Source: DATESZ01 sp035283845 (GTDB lineage Bacteria > Desulfobacterota > Syntrophia > Syntrophales > JACQWR01). From it: a stretch of DNA of 45,951 nt. The stretch lies in NCBI GenBank assembly GCA_035283845.1, contig DATESZ010000015.1, positions 1 through 45,951 on the forward strand. Reading direction: 5' to 3'. Both the position numbers and the translations under genes were made by a program. Every line of letters begins with the position of its first letter. The first letter of the stretch is position 1. Below, piece after piece: positions 27,101-33,393 of the stretch. The notes beneath the pieces were generated by a model that saw nothing but the letters and a program-made list of their open reading frames with translations, did no database searches and was not told the DNA's origin.

Positions 27101-27263
27101 GGTTAATCCTGTCCTCTGCAAAGGAGATGGCCTCTGCAATACCGTGTGCCCCACAGCGGCCATTTCACTCAAGCACTTTACCGATGAAGAGCTCTTGAGC
27201 CAAATTGACGCGGCGATTCCAGAGGAAGAGATCATCCGGCAATTGGCGGTTGGAGATGTGTAG
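24147..27263 (+). CDS. bamE: BamE: HdrA-like flavin/iron-sulfur subunit, selenocysteine at residue 72 (TGA 24360-24362)
   Basis: Predicted electron-bifurcating or electron-distributing subunit of the Bam complex. Read through the TGA at 24360-24362 the frame is open for 1,038 residues. The context is DCSM-Sec-ILSPKLVEVG, where HdrA proteins carry DCSxCILxPK, so Sec replaces a conserved Cys. The N-terminal half has an FAD motif (VVGGGISGIQAAL), then [4Fe-4S] Cys121/124/127/131 and Cys167/175/178/182. From about residue 470 an HdrA N-terminal domain appears (VFVCHCGANIG, Cys473/475), then a second FAD motif (VVGGGIAGMTCAL, about 610) and a C-terminal ferredoxin (Cys958/961/964/968 plus CKGDGLCNTVCP). 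It is thus a tandem of two HdrA-like modules. The start is GTG with GAGGTGA just upstream. Confidence 0.85.
24363..24400 (+). promoter_or_regulatory. SECIS-like element of bamE
   Basis: Directly after the TGA the RNA can fold with GGTC (24380-24383) in the apical loop: ACT pairs with AGGT around GGTCG with one bulged G, and GCC (24371-24373) can pair with GGC (24390-24392 region) below an internal loop. GG lies 17 bases after the TGA; E. coli fdhF has 18. Bacterial SECIS elements need a G in the first two loop bases at roughly 16-37 bases, so this fits. An alternative 5-bp CTCTCG/CGAGG stem is also possible. Confidence 0.6.
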
Positions 27264-27289
27264 AAGCATATGAAAGAAAGTGAGAACGA

Positions 27290-28057
27290 ATGAGTTCAGG
27301 ACTTACATTTAAACCAAGAATATTAGGTTTTGTGTGCCAGTGGTGAGGATACGGCGCTGCTGACCTGGCTGGAGTTTCCAGACTGCAATATACCTCTGAA
27401 ATAAGGCTTATACGCGTTATGTGCACAGGCAGAGTCGACCTGGCGTTTGTACTCCGGGCTTTCTCAAATGGAATGGATGGGGTGTTTATCGGCGGTTGCC
27501 GTTTAAATGAATGTAATTATATTACACATGGAAATTACCATGCATTAAGCATGGTGCTTCTATGTAGAAAGATAATGGAACACATAGGGCTGAACCCAGA
27601 AAGGTTAAGGATCGAATTTATGTCTAGCGGTGAAGGAATCCTTTTTGCCGAAGTTATGAATGATTTTGGCAACAAGGTAAAGAAGTTAGGGCCTCTTGGC
27701 AAAGGCGAAGGGATAGACAAAAATACATTAAAGGCCAAACTTGAGGCTGTTACACAGCTAATCCCCTACATCAGGCTGGTGGAAAGGGAGAGGCTGAGAG
27801 TATCTTTTAAATCGGAAGAAGAGTATAATAAATATTTTACCAGTGATGAGGTAAACGCGCTATTTAATGAATTAATTGTAGATAAATTGGCAATAAGCCA
27901 AATTATGTTACTCCTGCGGGAAAGACCCCTTTCGACTGGTAAAATCTGTGAAATTTTAGGCCTAACCCCGTCTGAAGTTTCAAGACACATGAATAGTTCA
28001 TCGAGGCAAGGATTAGTCAGGTACGATGAAAGCCGGAAATGCTTTGCTCTCGCCTAA
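27290..28057 (+). CDS. bamF: BamF: MvhD/FlpD-like [2Fe-2S] subunit with selenocysteine at residue 19 (TGA 27344-27346) and a winged-helix tail
   Basis: MvhD-type proteins pass electrons to HdrA. From ATG 27290 my translation reads KPRILGFVCQW-Sec-GYGAADLAGVSR, matching the family CxWC-x-Y-GG-A-D motif with Sec in place of the second Cys. The frame then runs uninterrupted: RVMCTGRVDLAFVLRAF, GVFIGGCRLNECNY, GNYHAL. Beyond the usual MvhD core (about 140 residues) there is a linker and a C-terminal winged-helix-like domain (AISQIMLLLRERPLSTGKIC, then LTPSEVSRHMNSSSRQGL). Total 255 residues. Without readthrough only a fragment from an internal ATG (27419) would be made, lacking the first cluster ligands. 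It starts 26 bp after bamE. Confidence 0.85.
27347..27387 (+). promoter_or_regulatory. SECIS-like element of bamF
   Basis: A perfect 5-bp stem CTGGA (27369-27373) / TCCAG (27377-27381) closes a GTT loop that starts 27 bases after the TGA, and TGC/GCA outside it can add lower pairs. The first loop base is G. This meets the loose rule for bacterial SECIS elements, though the loop is short. Confidence 0.5.
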
Positions 28058-28103
28058 GGTGAAATTTTCATGATGGCGCCAGTCACAAAGGATGATGAAA
28101 GTT

Positions 28104-28149
28104 CCCTCCCCCTTCCCCCTCCCTCAAAGGGGAGGGGGAAGGGGGAGGG
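28104..28149. repeat. 20-bp perfect inverted repeat of C/G tracts
   Basis: Left arm 28104-28123 (CCCTCCCCC then TTCCCCCTCCC) and right arm 28130-28149 are exact reverse complements around a 6-base loop. It sits in the 137-bp gap between bamF and bamG. There is no T run after it, so it is not a standard terminator. It looks like a dispersed palindromic intergenic element and could stabilise the upstream mRNA or lower expression of bamG-I. Confidence 0.85.
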
Positions 28150-28200
28150 TGAAAGATATTTTCGACTGAAAGAGCAGGAAAGAAGATTAGGACAGTGTCT

Positions 28201-28653
28201 ATGGTGAACGAGAGAATCGATCAGATTATTGATAAACATCAGGGCGAAGCCAGTTCACTAATTCAGGTATTACTGGAGATTCAGAGTGAAAATCATTGGC
28301 TTCCTAAGGAGGCATTAGAGAGGGTCAGCGAAAGATTACAGGTTCCATTAACCAGGATACAGCATATAGCTACCTTTTATAAAGCCTTTAGTTTAATTCC
28401 TAAAGGACGTCATGAAATTCACATTTGTATGGGTACCGCCTGTCATGTTCGTGGTGCGACGCGTGTCCTCGACACGGTGCAAGACCTAACCGGAATTAAA
28501 CCTGGCGAAACGGACTTGGATTTGAAGTTCAGCCTGGAGACTGTTAACTGTCTCGGCTGCTGTGCTTTAGGACCGGTGATGGAAATCGGTGGGAAGACTC
28601 ACGGTAAGATGGCGCCGGCCAAGACGGCAGAGGTGTTAAAAAACTATAATTAA
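28201..28653 (+). CDS. bamG: BamG: NuoE-like [2Fe-2S] thioredoxin-fold subunit
   Basis: A protein of about 150 residues of the 24-kDa NADH dehydrogenase (NuoE/HndA) family, binding one [2Fe-2S] cluster. The four ligands are visible in CMGTACHVRGA and CLGCCALGPVMEI. The helical N-terminal domain (SSLIQVLLEIQSENHWLP) is typical. With BamH and BamI it forms the NADH/ferredoxin-side module of the complex. ATG at 28201 is preferred; an in-frame GTG lies at 28195. It is 8 bp upstream of bamH. Confidence 0.88.
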   Translation: MVNERIDQIIDKHQGEASSLIQVLLEIQSENHWLPKEALERVSERLQVPLTRIQHIATFYKAFSLIPKGRHEIHICMGTACHVRGATRVLDTVQDLTGIKPGETDLDLKFSLETVNCLGCCALGPVMEIGGKTHGKMAPAKTAEVLKNYN

Positions 28654-28661
28654 GGAAAAAA

Positions 28662-30584
28662 ATGTCGCGGATAAACTCACCCGCTGAATTGAAAGAACTC
28701 AGGCAAGGCATCCTGTCGAAAAGAGACCCAAATAAACCTTGTATTACCCTCTGTTCCGGATCTGCTTGCCATGCTTCCGGTAGCAAGGAGGTCGCGCTCC
28801 GTATTGAAGAGGAGCTTGAAAAACAAGGCTTAAGGGGTTCGGCGGACATCAGGAAGACTGGTTGCCATGGTTTTTGCGAGAGGGGTCCTATTATAGTTAT
28901 TCACCCTGAAGAAATATGTTATTTACAAATAGAGCCTAAAGATATTCCTGAAATTTTCTCCCAGACGATAAAGGAAAAGAAGATTATAGAGCGTTTACTC
29001 TATACCGATCCCGGCACCAATGAAAAGATAATTCATGAATCGGAAATCCCCTTTTACAAGAACCAAAAGCGGCTTGTTTTCGGTTCCAACGGTAGTATTG
29101 ACCCGAAGAGCATCGATGATTATCTGGCACTTGGCGGTTATTCCGCGTTAGCCAAGGTTCTTTCCGGGATGACCCCCGGGCAAGTGTTGGAGGAAGTCAA
29201 AAAATCCAACCTGAGAGGGAGAGGCGGCGGCGGCTTTCCCACGGGGAGGAAGTGGGAAGAATCTCGCAACGCCCCCGGCGAGATAAAATATGTGATCGTC
29301 AATGCAGACGAGGGGGACCCGGGAGCCTATATGGATAGGAGCCTTCTCGAGGGGAATCCTCACTCAGTCCTCGAGGGGTTGATCATCGGAGCCTATACCA
29401 TCGGCTCCCACGAGGGCTATATTTACGTTCGACAGGAATACCCCTTAGCGGTAGAGAATGTGACCATCGCTATCAAGAAGGCTGAGGAGTACGGTTTGCT
29501 GGGGAGAAACATCCTTGGCTCAGGCTTTGATTTCACTGTTGACGTGCACCAAGGGGCCGGCGCGTTCGTTTGCGGTGAATCGAGCGCTTTGATGACGGCC
29601 TTGGAAGGCAGGGCAGGAGAGCCAAGACCGAAATATATCCACACCGCCGTCAGGGGAGTTTGGGAGAGACCCAGCGTTTTGAACAATGTTGAGACCTGGG
29701 CGAATGTGCCTCTTATCATTAATAATGGCGCTGACTGGTTTGCTCAACTTGGAACGGAAAAAAGCAAGGGCACGAAGATTTTCTCCCTGGTCGGTAAGAT
29801 AACAAATACGGGCCTTGTGGAAGTGCCCATGGGCATGCCCTTAAGAGATATTATCTACAAGATAGGCGGTGGAATCCCTGGAGGCAAGCGGTTCAAAGCC
29901 GTGCAGACCGGGGGACCGTCGGGAGGATGTATACCCGAGGAACTGTTAGATTTGGAAGTTGGTTTTGATGAACTCACCAAGGCCGGTTCAATGATGGGGT
30001 CAGGTGGGATGATTGTCATGGATGAAGATACCTGTATGGTTGATGTAGCCAGGTACTTCCTCGACTTCCTCACAGATGAATCGTGCGGCAAATGCGTCCC
30101 ATGCCGCGAAGGCATGAGACAGATGCTTAAAATTCTCACTAATATCACCAAAGGAAAGGGAAGAGAGGGCGACATCGAACTTTTGGAGCAGCTATCCGAG
30201 GTAGCCAGCGAAGCCTCGCTGTGTGCTTTAGGCAGGACTGCCCCTAACCCGTTTCTCAGCACGTTACGATATTTTAGAGATGAGTATGAGGCGCACATCA
30301 AGGAGAAAAAGTGCCCGGCTTATTCCTGCAAGGAGCTGGTCGCTTACCATATTGACCCGAATAAGTGCCAGGCCTGTATGATTTGCCTAAGGCAATGCCC
30401 TGCCGAGGCGGTTATAGGCGGCAAGAACAAGGTCCATGTAGTTGACCAGGAGAAATGCACAAAGTGCGGAACCTGCTTTGAAGTTTGCCCCACTCGCTTT
30501 GGCGCGGTGCAGAAGATTTCCGGCGAGCCAGTTCCATCTCCTATCCCTGTAGAAGAAAGAATTATAATCAGAAAGAGCAAATAA
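28662..30584 (+). CDS. bamH: BamH: NuoF-like NADH-binding flavoprotein
   Basis: A 640-residue HndC/NuoF-type subunit predicted to bind NAD(H), FMN and [4Fe-4S]. Order: N-terminal thioredoxin-like [2Fe-2S] domain (CSGSACHASG, CHGFCERGP); NADH/FMN domain with LRGRGGGGFPTGRKWE and NADEGDPGAYMDR; SLBB domain; the [4Fe-4S] motif ESCGKCVPCREGM with its distant Cys (SLCALG); and a C-terminal two-cluster ferredoxin (CQACMICLRQCP, CTKCGTCFEVCP). This layout matches subunits of NAD-dependent bifurcating hydrogenases. It is followed after 3 bp by bamI. Confidence 0.9.
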   Translation: MSRINSPAELKELRQGILSKRDPNKPCITLCSGSACHASGSKEVALRIEEELEKQGLRGSADIRKTGCHGFCERGPIIVIHPEEICYLQIEPKDIPEIFSQTIKEKKIIERLLYTDPGTNEKIIHESEIPFYKNQKRLVFGSNGSIDPKSIDDYLALGGYSALAKVLSGMTPGQVLEEVKKSNLRGRGGGGFPTGRKWEESRNAPGEIKYVIVNADEGDPGAYMDRSLLEGNPHSVLEGLIIGAYTIGSHEGYIYVRQEYPLAVENVTIAIKKAEEYGLLGRNILGSGFDFTVDVHQGAGAFVCGESSALMTALEGRAGEPRPKYIHTAVRGVWERPSVLNNVETWANVPLIINNGADWFAQLGTEKSKGTKIFSLVGKITNTGLVEVPMGMPLRDIIYKIGGGIPGGKRFKAVQTGGPSGGCIPEELLDLEVGFDELTKAGSMMGSGGMIVMDEDTCMVDVARYFLDFLTDESCGKCVPCREGMRQMLKILTNITKGKGREGDIELLEQLSEVASEASLCALGRTAPNPFLSTLRYFRDEYEAHIKEKKCPAYSCKELVAYHIDPNKCQACMICLRQCPAEAVIGGKNKVHVVDQEKCTKCGTCFEVCPTRFGAVQKISGEPVPSPIPVEERIIIRKSK

Positions 30585-30587
30585 GAA

Positions 30588-31175
30588 ATGAGTGAAATCC
30601 TTTTACAGATTGACGGAAAAGAAGTTGGAGCAAGTGAAGGGATGACCCTTTTAGAGGCAGCACAAAAGGTGGGAATAGTGATTCCGACAATTTGTCACCA
30701 CGAGAAATTAGAACCTTATGGGGGTTGCCGGATTTGCACAGTGGAAGTAGAAAATTACGGCTGGACAAAACTCGTTGCCGCCTGTATTTACCCAGTGGAA
30801 AAAAATCTGGTTGTACGAACAAGATCTAAAAAGATAGATAGGATTCGCAGGATGATCTTAGAGCTATTGCTGGCTCATGCTCCAAATGCTATAGAATTGC
30901 GGGATTTGGCTCAAGAATATGGAGCAGACAAAGACCGTTTTGAAAAAGAGGCCTCCTTTTGCATTCATTGTGGTCTATGCGTAAGATACTGTGCTGAGGT
31001 CAAGAAGAAGAACGCTGTTGGATTTGTTGACAGAGGAACAAGGCGAGAGATATGTTTCATCCCAGAGATATCATCTAAGGAGTGCTGGAACTGCAAAGAA
31101 TGTTTTCCGCTTTGTCCTACGGAGGCGCTACAGGCAGCTTTCGTATTAACCAAAGCGCTATATTCTGAGAAATAG
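30588..31175 (+). CDS. bamI: BamI: NuoG N-terminal-like iron-sulfur subunit
   Basis: A 195-residue protein equal to the N-terminal part of NuoG/HoxU. It has a [2Fe-2S] plant-type ferredoxin domain (CHHEKLEPYGGCRICTVEVE with a further Cys in AACIYP) and two [4Fe-4S] motifs (CIHCGLCVRYC, CWNCKECFPLCP). The usual His-Cys3 cluster region is not obvious. It is the last gene of the standard bam set. 46 bp separate it from the activator ATPase that follows. Confidence 0.85.
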   Translation: MSEILLQIDGKEVGASEGMTLLEAAQKVGIVIPTICHHEKLEPYGGCRICTVEVENYGWTKLVAACIYPVEKNLVVRTRSKKIDRIRRMILELLLAHAPNAIELRDLAQEYGADKDRFEKEASFCIHCGLCVRYCAEVKKKNAVGFVDRGTRREICFIPEISSKECWNCKECFPLCPTEALQAAFVLTKALYSEK

Positions 31176-31221
31176 ATAAGCAGCGGCGCTTTTGGAACTG
31201 TAAGAAGGAGGGGAATTTAAG

Positions 31222-31995
31222 ATGATAGTAGCTGGAATAGATTGTGGAGCAAAGAACACGAAGACGGCTATCCTGAAGGATGGCCAGATAATCGGGAAGG
31301 GCTTGGTCCTGACAGGCTTTGACCAGGGCAAGGCGGTGAGCTACTCACTGGAGCGGGCGCTGAAGGCAGCCGGGATTAGCCGGAGTGATATCGGCAAAAT
31401 AGGCGGCACGGGATCGGGCAAGAGGTCGATTGCCGTGATGGACGTAGAGGTGAACGACATAAAGGCGATGGCGAAGGCGGCTAACTACTTTTTTCCGAAT
31501 TCCCGGACGGTAACAGATGTGGGGGCGGAAGAAGGTCGAGCGGTGAAGATAGATGAGAGGGGCGGCGTGGTCGATTTTGCGATTAACGAGAAGTGTGCTG
31601 CCGGCGCCGGCGCCTTTATCGAAGCGATGAGTCGCGCCTTGGAGCGAAAGCTGGAAGATATGGGCCCCTTGGCATTACAGTCGGACAAGGAGATACCTAT
31701 GAATGCCCAGTGCGCCATATTTGCCGAGTCTGAGGTTGTGGGCTTGATCCATGCGAAGACGGAGATACAGGACATAAGCAAGGCGATACATGACGCGATG
31801 GCCAGCCGCATCGTATCGATGATCCGCCGGGTTGGCGTTAATGAGGATGTGGTCATGATCGGGGGCGTGGGCCGTAACCCCGGGTTCATTTCGGCTATGA
31901 AGCGGGAGTTGAGTATAGGCGTTCTTTACGTTCCTGATGAGCCGGAGTTTGGCACTGCGGTTGGGGCTGCGTTAGTAGCGGCGGAACAGATCTAA
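31222..31995 (+). CDS. BcrD/BzdQ-like activator ATPase (BadF/BadG/BcrA/BcrD family)
   Basis: An ASKHA-fold ATPase of 257 residues that in class I benzoyl-CoA reductases and 2-hydroxyacyl-CoA dehydratases couples ATP hydrolysis to low-potential electron transfer. GIDCGAKNTKTAIL is the phosphate-1 loop, TDVGAEEGRAVKI the second, and GGVGRNPG the adenosine motif. The bridging [4Fe-4S] ligands are Cys125 (NEKCAAGAGAF) and Cys164 (NAQCAIFAESE). DVGAEE in place of DVGGQD marks the BcrD/BadG side. It has a good ribosome-binding site (AAGGAGGGG). Its partner is the next gene. No reductase or dehydratase catalytic subunit is nearby. Confidence 0.85.
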   Translation: MIVAGIDCGAKNTKTAILKDGQIIGKGLVLTGFDQGKAVSYSLERALKAAGISRSDIGKIGGTGSGKRSIAVMDVEVNDIKAMAKAANYFFPNSRTVTDVGAEEGRAVKIDERGGVVDFAINEKCAAGAGAFIEAMSRALERKLEDMGPLALQSDKEIPMNAQCAIFAESEVVGLIHAKTEIQDISKAIHDAMASRIVSMIRRVGVNEDVVMIGGVGRNPGFISAMKRELSIGVLYVPDEPEFGTAVGAALVAAEQI

Positions 31996-32038
31996 CGGGT
32001 AAAAGGATAACGGAATTAAAATTTCGGAGGAAATAGAG

Positions 32039-32926
32039 ATGGAGGAAGAGAAGGAGCAAGAATTCTGGAGATGGACGGAGTCCAACTGGAATAATCCTGA
32101 TATTGACTGGAAGAAAGCGCAGTACATAACCTGCGGCATAGACGTTGGGTCGGTGAGTTCGCAGTCGGTGGTAATGGCGGACGGTGAGATCTTCGCATAC
32201 GGGAACATGCGGACGGGCTCGGATAGTCCGAACAGTGCCTTGAATGCCCTGACTTACGCATTGGAGTTGACGGACATGCCCCAAGACAGGCTGGATTACT
32301 GCATAGGGACTGGTTATGGGCGGGTGAATGTTCCTTTTGCGGATCGGTCGATTACAGAGATAGCCTGTCATGCGCGGGGAGCTAATTTCATTTATGGGCC
32401 ACAGGTCAGGACGGTACTGGATGTAGGCGGCCAGGACATCAAGGCGATCCAGTGCGACGAGAAGGGTAAGGTGACGAACTTTCTGATGAACGACAAGTGT
32501 GCGGCGGGCACCGGCCGGGGCATGGAGGTATTTGCCGACTTGCTGGGCGTGCCGATCAACGATGTAGGGGATCGTTCCTTCCAGGTAAAGGAGGAGCCTC
32601 AGGCGGTATCGAGCACCTGCGTGGTATATGCGAAGTCGGAGGCGACAGGCTTGCTGCGAAAGGGATGGACGGCGGAAGAAGTGCTTGCTGCTTATTGCCG
32701 GGCGATGGCGGAGCGGATATATTCGTTAGTAGAGCGGGTCGGGGTTACGCCGGAGTTTGCGGTGACAGGCGGCATGGCGAAGAACCGCGGCGTTATGGAG
32801 CGGTTGATGCCGATGATCGGTATGGAGCGGATGAAGACGAAGTGGGACACCCAGATAGCAGGAGGCGTCGGAGCCGCTTTATTCGGTTATGCCCTCTGCA
32901 AGCAGGGCAAAGGCAGGCAGAAATAG
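32039..32926 (+). CDS. BcrA/BzdP-like activator ATPase (BadF/BadG/BcrA/BcrD family)
   Basis: The second ASKHA ATPase, 295 residues, expected to form a heterodimer with the preceding protein around one shared [4Fe-4S] cluster. An N-terminal extension of about 28 residues precedes CGIDVGSVSSQSVV. LDVGGQDIKAIQ, Cys154 in NDKCAAGTGRG, Cys194 in SSTCVVYAKSE and TGGMAKNRG complete the family pattern. DVGGQD marks the BcrA/HgdC side. The pair resembles class I benzoyl-CoA reductase subunits, but the downstream catalytic B and C type subunits are absent. GGAGG lies before the ATG. Confidence 0.85.
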   Translation: MEEEKEQEFWRWTESNWNNPDIDWKKAQYITCGIDVGSVSSQSVVMADGEIFAYGNMRTGSDSPNSALNALTYALELTDMPQDRLDYCIGTGYGRVNVPFADRSITEIACHARGANFIYGPQVRTVLDVGGQDIKAIQCDEKGKVTNFLMNDKCAAGTGRGMEVFADLLGVPINDVGDRSFQVKEEPQAVSSTCVVYAKSEATGLLRKGWTAEEVLAAYCRAMAERIYSLVERVGVTPEFAVTGGMAKNRGVMERLMPMIGMERMKTKWDTQIAGGVGAALFGYALCKQGKGRQK

Positions 32927-33022
32927 TTGAAATCATACAGAGAGCTATGGTTAACGGGGCAATAAATCTTCCACGCCCCTTGCCATACATCTGGTGACAT
33001 AAAAAAAGTAGGAGGTGATTTC

Positions 33023-33313
33023 ATGTTGGCGAATTACGGATATAAGGACGCGTCGGGCGATTTTTTTGTTACTCTTGATACGGATAAGTGCGATGGCTGC
33101 GGAGCCTGTGTCCCGGCTTGCCCGGCGCAGGTATTTGCAACGATGGATGAGGATCCGAATGACCCGCTCCGGGAAGAGCCGGTTGCCATCGTTGCCAAAG
33201 ATAAAACGAAGAAGTTGAAATACGAATGCAATCCCTGCAAGCCCCCCTCCAACAGGCCTCCTCTTCCCTGCATGGTAGCCTGTCCTAAGGGCGCTATTTC
33301 TCATTCCTGGTGA
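33023..33313 (+). CDS. BzdM-like ferredoxin
   Basis: A 96-residue ferredoxin with a first [4Fe-4S] motif CDGCGACVPACPAQVF and a second, expanded one, CNPCKPPSNRPPLPCMVACP, ending in KGAISHSW. The overall shape, including the DPNDPLREEP linker, resembles the ferredoxin encoded with Azoarcus-type (Bzd) class I benzoyl-CoA reductases, where it is the electron donor. AGGAGGTG precedes the ATG. A perfect 6-bp hairpin (33313-33327) begins at the last base of its stop codon but has no T run. Confidence 0.78.
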   Translation: MLANYGYKDASGDFFVTLDTDKCDGCGACVPACPAQVFATMDEDPNDPLREEPVAIVAKDKTKKLKYECNPCKPPSNRPPLPCMVACPKGAISHSW

Positions 33314-33393
33314 TGCCTTCCAGGCATTAGGGGACTTTTAATGTTTTTATCACTTGTTTCTAATGTTAAATTCAGAAGGAGAGGGTTTACGGT

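Noticed and set aside
24732..27263. A separate shorter HdrA-like gene starting at an internal ATG
   Set aside because: The same frame is open from 24363 with strong HdrA homology right up to the TGA, and the upstream fragment lies in the same frame with its own ribosome-binding site; one Sec-containing gene explains both.
27419..28057. MvhD-like gene starting at the internal ATG 27419
   Set aside because: The family N-terminus with CxW motif is encoded in the same frame upstream across a TGA, 26 bp after bamE; a start at 27419 would delete conserved residues.
28104..28149. Intrinsic terminator between bamF and bamG
   Set aside because: The hairpin is strong but has no T run on either strand and lies inside a functional operon; listed as a repeat instead.
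33313..33327. Terminator after the BzdM-like ferredoxin
   Set aside because: A 6-bp stem with a 3-base loop but no T run, and the next gene on the same strand starts soon after.
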